DNA of 64,000 nucleotides from the NCBI RefSeq assembly GCF_003057745.1, contig NZ_QBJD02000002.1:124001-188000 (forward strand). Reading direction: 5' to 3'. The number at the start of each line of letters is the position of its first letter. Within the stretch, counting starts at the first letter, position 1. The notes under the pieces are model-generated. The model was not told where the DNA came from, did not search any database, and was given only the letters and a program-made list of their open reading frames with translations. This document shows positions 52,421 to 62,708 of this stretch, piece by piece. This stretch comes from Enterobacter sp. RIT418 (lineage in GTDB: Bacteria > Pseudomonadota > Gammaproteobacteria > Enterobacterales > Enterobacteriaceae). The position numbers and the translations under genes are program-made.

Positions 52421-55400
52421 TCAGGACTGATTAAATTTGAACAGCGGTAACAGGTAGCGCTGCGCCTCTTCCGTGATTGCCTCGAAGTACTCGGGCTCAA
52501 GCGTTCGCCATAAGCGCTGGTACCAGACGTCTTCGCCCTCGCCGCGCACCATCATGTTACCTTCATATGCCTGCACAAATTTACTACGCGCTTTTTTCAG
52601 CGAAGCGTCATCCGTTAACATGGCATCATTCTGCACGTCATAACAGGCTTTTATCCACGCCCCTCCACTTTCTGGCAGCAGAAGCAGCGGTTTGTTCATT
52701 CCCTGACGGTAGCCTTCGATATACAACGATAAATAGCGTAGCGCCTGCTCCGCCGCCATCGGCGGGAAACGCCACTCGCCCTCTTTGCGCACGAACAAAC
52801 GGCTTTCGCCTTCGTAACCACAGGCACTGTAGACAAGATGTTCCAGCCAGAGTTGCAAACCTTGTGAAACGCTAAGCATGGATGGGCGCCAGCGCAGCAG
52901 CCCGTCCGGCTGTACCTGAGTCAGCCAGCCCGTGAGCTGAACGCCGTTACAGTCGAGGTCTATCTCAATGCTTTTTCCGGGCTGCCTGAGCTCAATCACC
53001 CGTTCAGCGAGCGCTTTCATCTCCTGGCACTGTGCGTCCCATACTATTTCCCCAAACGCGCCGTAGGGCAGCTGGCCCGCAGCACGATATCGGCGGAACA
53101 ATGCGTCGGCCTCTTCTTGCTCAACGAGCGCATTAAGAAGCTGAAGGTTAAGCCTGTAGCGCTCCAGCCCATCGAGGATAAACGGCTCGGCGTCAGGAAT
53201 TTCGCTCTCTTCAGAGCGGAAGTTGACCTGTAATCTTTGCTGGAAGAATGCCCGAACCGGATGGGCCCAAAACCTCTGCAGCTGCTCAAAGGTCAGGGTT
53301 TTAATATCCTGCGGTTCAAGCTCCTGAATGAAATCGTCGTGCGCTGTACCCTCGAGCCGCGCAGCGGGAAGCCACTCCTGGGCATAGCTTTGGTGTTCGT
53401 TGGCAACGTAGTTAGCGGGATCGAACGGCATGCGGCTGTGCAAGCAGGTAATATGCGCCTTCACCCGCTGCTCGCTTTCATCACAGTTGCGGTCCTCATC
53501 CCCCTGCAGGTAGTGGCTTTGACCAATGTAGTCCACCAGCTCCTGCACCAGCACCGACGGGAAGCGCTCGCTGTTGTCCTGGATTGAACGGCCGATATAG
53601 CTGATATACAGCGTGCTCTGGGCGGAGATCAGCGCTTCCAGGAACAGGTAGCGGTCATCATCCCGACGGCTACGGTCCCCCCGCTTCGGCTGGGCGCTCA
53701 TCAGGTCGAAGCCCAGCGGCGGTAATGCGCGAGGGTAGATGCCGTCATTCATGCCGAGAAGGCAAACGACCTTGAACGGAATCGAACGCATCGGCATCAG
53801 GGTGCAAATATTCACCGGCCCGGCAAGGAAACGCTGGCTTATGCGCTCCTGATCGAGCCGCTGCGTCAGTTCATCGCGCAGCAGCGACAGAGGAATGTCC
53901 TCGGCGTAATGTGAGTTAACGCCCTCTTCGATAATCGCCTGCCACTGCGTTTCGATAAGCGCCATCGCCGCTTCGGTTTCATCGTCCGGCAGGAAGAAGT
54001 CGTTGAGCATTTCACGGCACACCGGCAGCCAGGATTCCAGCGCCCGGGGCTGCATCAGCTCGCGCCGCCAGCGGTTAAGCTGCATCAGCAGTGAGGCCAA
54101 ATGGCCGACCAGCTCAGCGATCAACCCGCTGGACTCATCATAAGGCAGCACGTCGTTCCACTCGCCCTGGCTGCTCTCCATCGCGTACCCCAGCAGCATA
54201 CGCGTCAGGCCAAACTGCCAGGTGTGCTGACCGGTAGGCGGGAGTTCAAACTCCTGGACATTATCGTCGTCCATACCCCAGCGCACGCCCGATTCGTTGA
54301 CCCACTGGCGAAGGTAGCGCAGGCCATCTTCATTGATATCAAACCGCGCGGCCAACACCGGAACATCCAGCAGCGCCAGCACGTCTTCAGAAATAAACCG
54401 GCTGTCGGGAAGAGAGAGCAGGCTCAAAAACGCCTGCAGTGCAGGGTGAGACTGGCGGGCACGGCGATCCGATATCGCATAAGGCAGGTAGCGTTCGCCC
54501 GTTGCGCTGCCAAACACGGCCTGGATGAAGGGGCTATAGCTGTCGATATCGGCCACCATGACCACAATATCGCGCGGCGTGAGCGTAGGGTCGTCCTGCA
54601 GCATCGCCAGCAGGCGGTCATGCAGGATCTCAACCTCGCGCTGGGGGCTGTGGCAGACGTGGATCGTAATGCTGCGATCGTCAGGCGCCAGCTCACGCTT
54701 GTTGTCGCTGTGCTCGAACTCTTCGGCAGTGATCCCCATAACGGCGCGATTTTCCAGATCCAGAATATCCCGCTGAACGTTGTGCAGCAGGCTATCCGGC
54801 GTAACCTCCGCAAAGGCATCGACATCGCCTTCACCCGAGGAGGTGATGTCTGAAAGCATGTGGATGTAGTCGCGACCCAGCTTGCCCCAGGACGCAAGAA
54901 GCGGGTTCGGCAGATTTTGTATTCCCTCCTCATCTAAAAGCTGTGCGGCGGTTTCGCTGTCTTTAAACAGAGGGACCGAGCGTTCTTCAAAGAGGCGTTT
55001 TCTCTGTCGGGTAACCAGACGCGAGAGCCAGCGCGCATCCTGAATATCGCCCCAGTAGTGCCGACACGGGTTGGTAAAGAGGATATGGATATCAACGTGC
55101 TTGCCCAGCGCTTCAAGCGCTTTCAGATAGACAGGCGGCAGCGCGGAAATACCGCAAATAAACACGCGAGACGGCAGCCGGGCAGGCCGCTCAGCCGCGT
55201 TTTCCAGTATTGAGATAAACCGATCGTATAAGTTAGCACGGTGCCACTTAGGCTGACCGAGCTTCTCGGTATATTCAACCAGCGCTTTCCACAGCGGAGC
55301 CTGCCAGATCTGCGCCTCCGGCAATCCTTCTACTAATTCCCCGGCTTCCCAGCGAATAAGCCATTCCGCGCGGTACACCAGATACTGGTCATATAGGTCG

Positions 55401-55795
55401 GCAGTGCGCGACGCCAGCTGGAACAGCTTACGCTTGTCGGTATCGTCGTTAAGATAGTGTCGCAGCATGGCAAATTCGTCATGCGCCAGCATCTCCGGCA
55501 GCAGGGCCATCAGCTTCCAGCTCATGCTCTGCTTATTGAACGCGCTCTCCTCCGGGATATCCGGCAGCACGCGGACAAACATTTCCCAGATAAAACTCGC
55601 TGGCAGTGGGAAGGCGATGTTGGCGGCAATGCCAAACTTTTGGGAAAGCGACATTTGCAGCCACTGCGCCATACCGGTACTTTGCACCAACACCATTTCG
55701 GGCTCAAAAGGATCGTCCAGGCGCTCGCGCTCGACGATAAATTCCATCAGCGCTTCCAGCACATCCAGACGATTTGAGTGGTAAACCCTTAACAT
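52421..55795 (-). CDS. recC: RecBCD subunit RecC
   Basis: RecC holds the complex together and recognises Chi through a helicase-like domain that has lost its ATPase motifs. It has 1124 residues (1122 in E. coli). The conserved opening MLRVYHSNRLDVLEALMEFIVERE and the segments FPLPASFIWEMFVRVLP and VCLLGMNDGIYPR are present. It starts 12 bases after ppdC and is separated from ptrA by 139 bp, which may hold a ptrA promoter. Confidence 0.97.
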   Translation of the reverse strand: MLRVYHSNRLDVLEALMEFIVERERLDDPFEPEMVLVQSTGMAQWLQMSLSQKFGIAANIAFPLPASFIWEMFVRVLPDIPEESAFNKQSMSWKLMALLPEMLAHDEFAMLRHYLNDDTDKRKLFQLASRTADLYDQYLVYRAEWLIRWEAGELVEGLPEAQIWQAPLWKALVEYTEKLGQPKWHRANLYDRFISILENAAERPARLPSRVFICGISALPPVYLKALEALGKHVDIHILFTNPCRHYWGDIQDARWLSRLVTRQRKRLFEERSVPLFKDSETAAQLLDEEGIQNLPNPLLASWGKLGRDYIHMLSDITSSGEGDVDAFAEVTPDSLLHNVQRDILDLENRAVMGITAEEFEHSDNKRELAPDDRSITIHVCHSPQREVEILHDRLLAMLQDDPTLTPRDIVVMVADIDSYSPFIQAVFGSATGERYLPYAISDRRARQSHPALQAFLSLLSLPDSRFISEDVLALLDVPVLAARFDINEDGLRYLRQWVNESGVRWGMDDDNVQEFELPPTGQHTWQFGLTRMLLGYAMESSQGEWNDVLPYDESSGLIAELVGHLASLLMQLNRWRRELMQPRALESWLPVCREMLNDFFLPDDETEAAMALIETQWQAIIEEGVNSHYAEDIPLSLLRDELTQRLDQERISQRFLAGPVNICTLMPMRSIPFKVVCLLGMNDGIYPRALPPLGFDLMSAQPKRGDRSRRDDDRYLFLEALISAQSTLYISYIGRSIQDNSERFPSVLVQELVDYIGQSHYLQGDEDRNCDESEQRVKAHITCLHSRMPFDPANYVANEHQSYAQEWLPAARLEGTAHDDFIQELEPQDIKTLTFEQLQRFWAHPVRAFFQQRLQVNFRSEESEIPDAEPFILDGLERYRLNLQLLNALVEQEEADALFRRYRAAGQLPYGAFGEIVWDAQCQEMKALAERVIELRQPGKSIEIDLDCNGVQLTGWLTQVQPDGLLRWRPSMLSVSQGLQLWLEHLVYSACGYEGESRLFVRKEGEWRFPPMAAEQALRYLSLYIEGYRQGMNKPLLLLPESGGAWIKACYDVQNDAMLTDDASLKKARSKFVQAYEGNMMVRGEGEDVWYQRLWRTLEPEYFEAITEEAQRYLLPLFKFNQS

Positions 55796-55807
55796 AAACG
55801 CTCCCGA

Positions 55808-56131
55808 CTACTGGCTAACCGGACAATGCAGGCGGGTCATCTCGCCGTGCCGTCCCTGAGGAGAAAAAATCGTAACCGTGATGCTGACACATCCGGACTG
55901 CATTGTCTGCCCCCGGCTGACCCGCCAGCCCGCAGGAAGTGCATCCGGTGAAAGCTGCGCCTGGCTCCAGGCATGGTGCCACAGCTGGCGATACTGGCTG
56001 AGCAACGCAAACCGCGACGCTAAGGCTCGGTGGTAGCCCGCCAGCGCCGTCACGATAATCACCATCAGGATCATCGCCAACAGCACCTCGACCATGCTGA
56101 ACCCCTGCTGTTTTTTCAGGGCAACTGACAT
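55808..56131 (-). CDS. ppdC: prepilin-type protein PpdC
   Basis: A 107-residue type IV prepilin-like protein. The short basic leader ends at QQG and is followed by FSMVEVLLAMILMVIIVTAL, the N-methylated pilin helix with Glu at position +5. A prepilin peptidase would cut after the glycine. Its role is unknown; it belongs to a set of minor pseudopilins encoded just upstream of recC. It overlaps ygdB by 16 bases. Confidence 0.93.
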   Translation of the reverse strand: MSVALKKQQGFSMVEVLLAMILMVIIVTALAGYHRALASRFALLSQYRQLWHHAWSQAQLSPDALPAGWRVSRGQTMQSGCVSITVTIFSPQGRHGEMTRLHCPVSQ

Positions 56132-56517
56132 TGAGAGCGCTCCTTAAGCGGACAGAAGTCACTCCAGCCGTGGGGAGAGAAAAGGATCTGCCCTTCGGCT
56201 ATCGTGCCCGTTCGCCACAGTAAAAGATCGTTGCTGCCAGCGATGAGCAGAACGCGCGACTCGTTCAGCCGTCGCAGGCAGACCCGCGAAGTATTAACCT
56301 GCCTGCACTGCGCGTCAGGCTGTATCAACCAGCGCTGTACGCGTCCCCACTCCAGCGCTGACTGCACGCTGGCCTGATGGCGAACAGAAAGGCTTTCACC
56401 GCTAACCTGTTTACCGTAGGTCGTTAGCTGCTGGTTCAGACCGGTGAGAAGCAGCGTGCCCAGTACCAGCACAAGGAGAACCATCGCCAGCGAAGACATT
56501 CCTTGCTGGCGGCTCAC
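56116..56517 (-). CDS. ygdB: DUF2509 protein YgdB, pseudopilin-like
   Basis: A 133-residue protein whose N terminus (RQQGMSSLAMVLLVLVLGTLLL) looks like a PilX/GspK-type minor pilin leader and helix, though it lacks the usual Glu at +5. The start is GTG and overlaps the ppdB stop by four bases. Two cysteine pairs in the C-terminal half may form disulfides. Function unknown. Confidence 0.9.
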   Translation of the reverse strand: MSRQQGMSSLAMVLLVLVLGTLLLTGLNQQLTTYGKQVSGESLSVRHQASVQSALEWGRVQRWLIQPDAQCRQVNTSRVCLRRLNESRVLLIAGSNDLLLWRTGTIAEGQILFSPHGWSDFCPLKERSQCQLP

Positions 56518-57074
56518 AGGTTGAACCCTGTTACCGCAAAATGGGCCGCCACGGTCGCACCTGGATGGCCTTTGCGCATGGCAACCAGCTCAATATTTAG
56601 CTCAGGGGCGAAGCCTGAATGCGTCGCCTTGCTCACGGTAAATGTCTTCACGATAAGCCTGTCCGGGTCCGTGAGTTTGTCCCACCCTTTTCCTTCACAT
56701 GAGGTCGCGCCGCGCAAGGATTCCAGCGCTCCGGACTCAAGGCGAAAACCCGTGCTATCGCTTTCTGATGCGGAGATATCCCAGCTTCCGTTGCTGTTTG
56801 CATCCCACTTAACGATAGCGCAACTGCCGTGCCCGCCGATATGCAGCCCTTCCCCCACACAGTTTCCCGCACAGTACCCCGCTCGCTGTAGCTGCTTGCC
56901 AATCGCAAAGAGCCGCTGCCAGATTTCTTCCTCAAGCTCCCGGCGCACGGACTGCTGCAAAAGGGCGGCCTGCAGCCCGGGTAAAAAGCGCGATGTGCTT
57001 AGCAGCAGAGCGCTGCTGATGGCCATCGCAATAAGCACTTCGATAAGTGAAAAGCCTCGTCGTTTTAACGGCAT
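56514..57074 (-). CDS. ppdB: prepilin-type protein PpdB
   Basis: A 186-residue prepilin-like protein with leader MPLKRRG cut before FSLIEVLIAMAISSALLL, the standard pilin helix with Glu at +5. The ATG at 57074 fits the short leader and the E. coli length (187); an upstream ATG at 57098 would give an unusually long leader. It overlaps ppdA by ten bases and ygdB by four. It likely acts as a PilW/GspJ-type minor pilin. Confidence 0.92.
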   Translation of the reverse strand: MPLKRRGFSLIEVLIAMAISSALLLSTSRFLPGLQAALLQQSVRRELEEEIWQRLFAIGKQLQRAGYCAGNCVGEGLHIGGHGSCAIVKWDANSNGSWDISASESDSTGFRLESGALESLRGATSCEGKGWDKLTDPDRLIVKTFTVSKATHSGFAPELNIELVAMRKGHPGATVAAHFAVTGFNL

Positions 57075-57529
57075 GCGTCTTCCCCTTTTGGCTGGCACAT
57101 TCTGATGCGTCCGCTGTTAGAGACGACAATCAGCCACTCTCCCGCCGCGCTATGAACCCGAATCCTTCCGGCCCACGCGGTATCCCTGAGGCCGTAAAAA
57201 CCTAGCGAAGGGGTTATCTCACTCACCGTCACCTCGGGCCAGAGAGGCTTGAGCATGAATGGGCTGCCGTTCTCGCATTGTGAAACCGCCGTGCTTTTCA
57301 GACAGATATCTTGCCCCTCGCCCTCAGCCACTACGTGGTGATCGCGGTTATGCCGGTTAGCGTCGTTGCGCAGAAACACCAGGTAGTCGCGCACCTGTCC
57401 GGCGGTTTGCCATAGCCGCTGGCGCTGCTGCCAGCTGTTCCAGCCGTACAGCCCGGCAGCGCTGAGAATGACCACCAGCGATATAGCCACAAGCGTTTCG
57501 ATAAGCGTAAAGCCGTTCTCTTTTTTCAT
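57065..57529 (-). CDS. ppdA: prepilin-type protein PpdA
   Basis: A 154-residue prepilin-like protein (156 in E. coli). The leader MKKENG precedes FTLIETLVAISLVVILSAAGL, with Glu at +5, as expected for cleavage by prepilin peptidase. It resembles FimT/GspH-type minor pilins. The frame upstream to 57655 is not coding. It is first in the operon leading into recBCD. Confidence 0.92.
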   Translation of the reverse strand: MKKENGFTLIETLVAISLVVILSAAGLYGWNSWQQRQRLWQTAGQVRDYLVFLRNDANRHNRDHHVVAEGEGQDICLKSTAVSQCENGSPFMLKPLWPEVTVSEITPSLGFYGLRDTAWAGRIRVHSAAGEWLIVVSNSGRIRMCQPKGEDACR

Positions 57530-57664
57530 GCCGCGAGTGTGGCGAAGAGGAAGCCAACAGGCGAGTGGGTTATGCGGACATTGCGAGACGTTTTCCGGGG
57601 AATTTTGTGAGTTGCAACGCGTTGCAACATCGCTGGAAAAGCGCTCGCAAAACAACGAACAGGC

Positions 57665-57695
57665 AAAAAAAAACCGGCGCTAATAAGCACCGGTT
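57665..57695 (-). terminator. terminator after thyA
   Basis: On the minus strand AACCGGTGC-TTATTA-GCGCCGGTT is a 9-bp stem with one G-T pair followed by a run of at least seven T. It separates thyA from the ppdA-recD operon. Confidence 0.9.
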
Positions 57696-57713
57696 GTGGG
57701 AGTATTTATGTCA

Positions 57714-58508
57714 TCAGATGGCAACGGGTGCCTTGATACCCGGGTGCGGGTCGTAGCCTTCAATTTCAAAATCGTCGAAGCGGTAGTCAAAGATGGACGC
57801 CGGCTTGCGTTTGATCACCAGCTTCGGCAGCGCGCGCGGTTCGCGAGTGAGCTGAAGATGGGTCTGTTCCATGTGGTTGCTGTAGAGATGGGTATCTCCA
57901 CCGGTCCAGACGAAGTCGCCCACGTCCAGATCGCACTGCTGCGCCATCATGTGAACCAGCAGCGCATAGCTGGCGATGTTAAACGGCAGGCCAAGGAACA
58001 CGTCGCAGGAGCGCTGATAGAGCTGGCAGGAGAGCTTTCCGTCGGCCACATAGAACTGGAAGAACGCGTGGCACGGTGCCAGCGCCATTTTATCCAGCTC
58101 GCCGACGTTCCAGGCAGAAACGATGATGCGGCGCGAGTCCGGATCGTTTTTCAGCTGGTTCATCACGGTGGTGATCTGGTCAATGTGGCGGCCATCAGGC
58201 GTTGGCCACGCCCGCCATTGCTTACCATATACCGGCCCCAGGTTGCCGTTCTCATCTGCCCATTCGTCCCAGATCGAGACGTTATTTTCGTGCAGATACG
58301 CAACGTTGGTATCGCCTTGCAGGAACCAGAGCAGTTCATGAATGATCGAGCGCAGGTGGCAGCGCTTGGTAGTCACCAGAGGAAAGCCTTCCTGTAAGTT
58401 GAAGCGCATCTGGTGGCCAAAAATGGAGAGCGTACCGGTACCGGTGCGGTCGTTTTTCGGCGTGCCCTCATCAAGCACTTTTTTCATCAATTCAAGATAC
58501 TGTTTCAT
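57714..58508 (-). CDS. thyA: thymidylate synthase
   Basis: ThyA methylates dUMP to dTMP with methylene-tetrahydrofolate. The 264-residue length equals E. coli. The catalytic Cys146 is in [12 protein letters not shown], and the dUMP phosphate arginines in [11 protein letters not shown] and [16 protein letters not shown] are present. It begins six bases after lgt ends, so the two share an operon. Confidence 0.99.
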   Translation of the reverse strand: MKQYLELMKKVLDEGTPKNDRTGTGTLSIFGHQMRFNLQEGFPLVTTKRCHLRSIIHELLWFLQGDTNVAYLHENNVSIWDEWADENGNLGPVYGKQWRAWPTPDGRHIDQITTVMNQLKNDPDSRRIIVSAWNVGELDKMALAPCHAFFQFYVADGKLSCQLYQRSCDVFLGLPFNIASYALLVHMMAQQCDLDVGDFVWTGGDTHLYSNHMEQTHLQLTREPRALPKLVIKRKPASIFDYRFDDFEIEGYDPHPGIKAPVAI

Positions 58509-58514
58509 GGTTCC

Positions 58515-59390
58515 TCAGGAAAGTTGTTGCTGTGGACGACAACGATACGCCCAAATCATCATAATGGCACCCGCGACAATCATCGGAATGGAGAGGATTT
58601 GCCCCATGCTGATGTACTGTACCCACTCGCCGGTAAACTGCGCATCCGGCTGACGGAAGAACTCGACGATAATACGGAATGCACCGTAGCCGATCAGGAA
58701 CAGGCCAGAGACGGCACCCATCGGGCGCGGCCTGCGGATGAACAGGTTCAGAATGATAAACAGCACCACACCTTCGAGGGCCAGTTCATAAAGCTGGGAC
58801 ATGTGGCGCGGCAGTACGCCGTAGGTATCGAAAACGGATTGCCATTCCGGATGCGACGGCAGAAGCGCGATATCCTCCGCGCGCGAGCCTGGGAACAGCA
58901 TCGTGTACTTAAAGCTCGGATCGACGCGTCCCCACAGTTCGCCGTTGATAAAGTTGCCGAGACGACCGGCTCCCAGACCAAACGGGATGAGTGGCGCAAT
59001 AAAATCGGATACCTGGAAGAAGTTACGCCTGGTGCGTTTTGCAAAGATAACCATCACCAGAATCACGCCGATCAGGCCGCCGTGGAACGACATCCCACCG
59101 TCCCAGACGCGGAACAGATACAGCGGATCGTTCAGGAATACCGGGAAGTTATAGAACAGCACGTACCCAATGCGGCCCCCCAGGAACACGCCGAGGAAGC
59201 CCGCGTACAGCAGGTTTTCCACTTCGTTTTTCGTCCAGCCGCTGCCGGGTTTGCCGGCACGACGGCCCGCAAGCCACATGGCGAAAACAAAGCCCACCAG
59301 ATACATCAGACCGTACCAGTGAAGCGAAACGGGTCCTATTGAGAAAATGACCGGATCAAACTCCGGAAAATGCAGATAGCCACTGTTCAT
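58515..59390 (-). CDS. lgt: phosphatidylglycerol-prolipoprotein diacylglyceryl transferase Lgt
   Basis: Lgt attaches diacylglycerol to the lipobox cysteine of prolipoproteins at the inner membrane. The 291 residues match E. coli, with about seven hydrophobic segments. The Lgt signature [14 protein letters not shown] and the early motif [16 protein letters not shown] are present. Several lipoproteins that need it (MltA, YgdI, YgdR) are encoded in this window. Confidence 0.98.
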   Translation of the reverse strand: MNSGYLHFPEFDPVIFSIGPVSLHWYGLMYLVGFVFAMWLAGRRAGKPGSGWTKNEVENLLYAGFLGVFLGGRIGYVLFYNFPVFLNDPLYLFRVWDGGMSFHGGLIGVILVMVIFAKRTRRNFFQVSDFIAPLIPFGLGAGRLGNFINGELWGRVDPSFKYTMLFPGSRAEDIALLPSHPEWQSVFDTYGVLPRHMSQLYELALEGVVLFIILNLFIRRPRPMGAVSGLFLIGYGAFRIIVEFFRQPDAQFTGEWVQYISMGQILSIPMIVAGAIMMIWAYRCRPQQQLS

Positions 59391-59553
59391 CTGTCACCAC
59401 AAGATGTTGTTATTTCCGCTGAAAGTGGACAGCGGTCGAAATGCGCGTCTGCTGTGAGCAGAGGCTCCAAGGTTGCGAATCATAGCATAAGGCGGGCGCG
59501 GAGGATGCGCCTGAGATGTAAAAGATATGTATAAGGTTTTATGCGCGCTGGTA

Positions 59554-59590
59554 CCCTCACCGCTGCCCTCTCCCACAGGAAGAGGGAGAA
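59554..59590. repeat. partial copy 3 of the dispersed inverted-repeat element
   Basis: CCCTCACCGCTGCCCTCTCC followed by CACAGGAAGAGGGAG resembles the left half of the elements at 18744 and 33656. It can fold as CCCTCTTCC/GGGAGAGGG on the minus strand right after the ptsP stop, so it may act as a transcript end. Confidence 0.5.
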
Positions 59591-59595
59591 AGGCT

Positions 59596-61842
59596 TTAGC
59601 GACCGCCGCGGATCAGGCCGCCCATGCCGCGTCGTTCCATAAAGGCGGCCACCTGATGACGAACCTCAGCGGCAAGCTGCGCCTCGAGGCTGCGTTCAGC
59701 CAGCTCGCGGGCATCGTTGATGTCGATGTGGCGCAGCAGATACTTCACGCGGGCAACGGAGCGTCCGTTCATTGAAAGATGGCGGAAGCCCAGACCTATC
59801 AGGATCGCCACGCACATTGAATCACCGGCCATTTCTCCGCACAGGCGCAGGTCGATACCGTACTGCTCCGCCTCGCGGGCGATCATAGCCAGCGCCCGAA
59901 GCATGGCCGGGTGCAGGCTATCGTAGATGCTCGCCACGCGCGTATTGTTACGGTCCACCGCCAGAATGTACTGGGTCAGGTCGTTGGTGCCGACGGAGAT
60001 AAAATCGACGCGGCTTGCCAGCTGGCGCAGCATAAAGACCATTGAGGGAACTTCAAGCATTACCCCGATGCGCGGCTTCGGGATCGCGTAACCGATCATC
60101 TCTTCGACTTCACGTCCCGCGCGCTCAATCAGCCGACGCGCTTCGTCAACCTCATCAATGCTGGTCACCATCGGTAACAGGATGCTCAGGTTGCCGGTCG
60201 CAGCATTCGCGCGCAGCATGGCGCGCACCTGGATCAGGAAGATCTCCGGCTGATCGAGCGTGATGCGGATGCCGCGCCAGCCCAGGCACGGGTTTTCCTC
60301 GCTGATGGGCATATAGGGCAACTGCTTATCGGCCCCAACGTCAAGCGTGCGTAGCGTCACCGGCTTGTCGTTGAACATTTGCAGCATGCCCTGATACTGC
60401 GCGACCTGTTCCTCTTCTGAGGGGAAGCCGCTTTGCAGCATAAAGGGAATTTCGGTGCGGTATAAGCCGATACCGTCAATGCGGCCACCGAGCTTCTCTT
60501 CGTGCTCGGGGCTTAGGCCCGCGTTGAGCATGACCTTAACCCGCTCTCCGCTTTTCAGCTGCGCGGGCAGGTTAACGTCGTCCTCTGCCAGCTTGCTTAA
60601 TTCATTCTCTTCGCTGATAAGCCGCTGGTACTCTTGCAGCAGAACCGGTTCCGGATCGACCAGCAGCTCACCGCGATAACCATCCACTACCAGCATACGA
60701 CGATGCAGGACCGATGGCTGGATATCCGCGCCCATCACGGTCGGGATGCCCAGCGCGCGTACCATAATGGCCGCGTGGGAGTTGGCGGCGCCGTCACGCA
60801 CGACGATGCCCGCCAGCCTGTTCTGCGGCAATTCTGCCAGCGTGGTTGCAGAGAGCTCATCGGCCACCAGAACGAAACGTTCCGGCCAGGCATTCGCCCC
60901 CTGAATGGTATCATCCAGATGGAACAGCAGCCGCTGCCCAAGCGCGCGTAAATCCCCCGCGCGCTCTTTCAGATAGCCGTCGGTCAGCGCCGCAAATTGC
61001 TCGGCAAATTTCTCAATGACCTTTTTAACCGCCCATTCAGCCACCGAGCCTTTATCGACCTCAGCAAAGAGTTCACGACGCAGGCGAGCGTCAGACAGCA
61101 GGTGCGAATAAAGGTCAAAGATGGCCGCCGTCTCTTTTTGTGCCCCCGCGGCGAAGCGTTTGCTGTAGCGACGGAACTCGTTCGCCGCCTCTTCCAGCGC
61201 GGCGGTGAGGCGTTCGCGTTCGAGCGCTTCATCCAGGGTCGAGGCCTCGTAGACCTGCTCCATCAGCGGCAGCGTGGCGTCCATCCAGCCTTCGGCAATC
61301 GCCACGCCCGGCGAGGCGGGCAGCGCGCGAATGCGCGTGTGGCGGTACTGGCCGAACAGGGCGGCAAGCTGAGACTGGGAGAGAATAGCGGCCATCTGCG
61401 TGGCCAGCGTCACCAGGAAAGACTCTTCGCTTTCGTCATACTGGCGAAGCTCGCGCTGCTGGACCACCAGCACCCCGAGGAGCTGGCGGCGCTGAATAAT
61501 CGGTACGCCGAGAAACGCCCGGAAGCGCTCTTCTTTTACGGAAGGAATATATTTAAAGCTGGGGTGTTTTTGCGCGTCGGCAAGGTTAATGGGCTCGGCC
61601 AGTCGCCCGACCAGACCCACAATCCCTTCATCAAACGCCAGAGTAACGGTGCGACCGCGAGGTTTTTTTAATCCGCGGGTTGCCATCAGGTAATAGCAAC
61701 GCCGATCGTGGTCGGCCAAATAGACCGAACAGACTTCGGTCTCCATCGCAAGACAGATGTCGGTCACCAGAATGTTTAGCGCCTCGTTCAGACGAGGCGC
61801 ACTGGCGACCTTCTCGACTATTTCGCGCAAGCGGGTGAGCAT
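59596..61842 (-). CDS. ptsP: PTS-Ntr enzyme I PtsP
   Basis: PtsP takes phosphate from PEP and passes it to NPr and EIIA-Ntr, linking nitrogen status to potassium and envelope control. The 748 residues contain an N-terminal GAF domain (about 1-165, senses glutamine and 2-oxoglutarate), then the PTS enzyme I domains with phospho-His356 in GAANSHAAIMVRALG and the PEP-binding region LRLCGEMAGDS. It lies 12 bases after rppH in a two-gene operon. Confidence 0.97.
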   Translation of the reverse strand: MLTRLREIVEKVASAPRLNEALNILVTDICLAMETEVCSVYLADHDRRCYYLMATRGLKKPRGRTVTLAFDEGIVGLVGRLAEPINLADAQKHPSFKYIPSVKEERFRAFLGVPIIQRRQLLGVLVVQQRELRQYDESEESFLVTLATQMAAILSQSQLAALFGQYRHTRIRALPASPGVAIAEGWMDATLPLMEQVYEASTLDEALERERLTAALEEAANEFRRYSKRFAAGAQKETAAIFDLYSHLLSDARLRRELFAEVDKGSVAEWAVKKVIEKFAEQFAALTDGYLKERAGDLRALGQRLLFHLDDTIQGANAWPERFVLVADELSATTLAELPQNRLAGIVVRDGAANSHAAIMVRALGIPTVMGADIQPSVLHRRMLVVDGYRGELLVDPEPVLLQEYQRLISEENELSKLAEDDVNLPAQLKSGERVKVMLNAGLSPEHEEKLGGRIDGIGLYRTEIPFMLQSGFPSEEEQVAQYQGMLQMFNDKPVTLRTLDVGADKQLPYMPISEENPCLGWRGIRITLDQPEIFLIQVRAMLRANAATGNLSILLPMVTSIDEVDEARRLIERAGREVEEMIGYAIPKPRIGVMLEVPSMVFMLRQLASRVDFISVGTNDLTQYILAVDRNNTRVASIYDSLHPAMLRALAMIAREAEQYGIDLRLCGEMAGDSMCVAILIGLGFRHLSMNGRSVARVKYLLRHIDINDARELAERSLEAQLAAEVRHQVAAFMERRGMGGLIRGGR

Positions 61843-61854
61843 GATTTGCGTAAC

Positions 61855-62385
61855 TTAACCTCTTTTACGTCGCCAGGCAGGTGCGTTTTGCGGCTTAGGC
61901 GGGATCTCCTGAAGCTGCATCACAACACTTGCGAACTCTTTCATCACCCTACGGTAGACGTCACGCTTAAACGACACGACCTGACGAACCGGATACCAGT
62001 AGCTCACCCAACGCCAGCCATCGAACTCCGGCGTGCTGCTGGTTTGCATGTTGATATCTGAATCGTTGCCCACCAATTGCAGTAGAAACCATTTTTGTTT
62101 CTGGCCGATACAAACCGGCTTTGTGTCCCAACGCACCAAACGTTTCGGTAACTTGTAACGCAACCAGTTGCGGGTCGACGCCAGGATGCGAACATCCTTA
62201 CGGCTTAATCCAACCTCTTCAAAAAGCTCCCGGTACATCGCTTGTTCTGGGGACTCTCCTGGGTTTATCCCGCCCTGCGGGAATTGCCAGGAGTGCTGAC
62301 CATACCGCCGGGCCCACATCACCTGGCCCTGACGATTACAAATTACAATTCCTACGTTCGGGCGGTAGCCATCGTCATCAATCAC
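61855..62385 (-). CDS. rppH: RNA pyrophosphohydrolase RppH
   Basis: RppH removes pyrophosphate from the 5' end of mRNAs and starts RNase E-dependent decay. The 176-residue length equals E. coli. The Nudix box starts at Gly38 (GGINPGES) and has the metal ligands Glu53, Glu56 and Glu57 in RELFEEVG. It is first in the rppH-ptsP operon. Confidence 0.98.
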   Translation of the reverse strand: MIDDDGYRPNVGIVICNRQGQVMWARRYGQHSWQFPQGGINPGESPEQAMYRELFEEVGLSRKDVRILASTRNWLRYKLPKRLVRWDTKPVCIGQKQKWFLLQLVGNDSDINMQTSSTPEFDGWRWVSYWYPVRQVVSFKRDVYRRVMKEFASVVMQLQEIPPKPQNAPAWRRKRG

Positions 62386-62694
62386 CGGACTACCCCAAAC
62401 TAAACCTGATATATGAATGATTGTTTCACACTACAGGGAGGCGGTAAACCACTCTCTTACAGGCCCGCAGCCTAATAACATTTGAATAACTCACAATTAT
62501 CAGCTGAGTTATAAACAGATAAGCGGCCATAAGGCCAATTTTATTCACCTTTTCTGTGGATAGAGTTGTGAAGAAGTACGGAATTACCGATGAACAACCT
62601 GGATACCGCCAATTTACCCGTTTTTAGCCAGTTAAATTTATTTCATATATTTCATGACATTAAGAGTGAGATCGCTATTTATAAACACCTTTAC

Positions 62695-62708
62695 GTGACG
62701 ATCGTCAC
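62695..62708. promoter_or_regulatory. 14-bp perfect palindrome, CRP-like
   Basis: GTGACGATCGTCAC is a perfect palindrome that keeps the GTGA-N6-TCAC core of a CRP site and contains one GATC. It lies 44 bp before the first perfect DnaA box. Confidence 0.5.
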
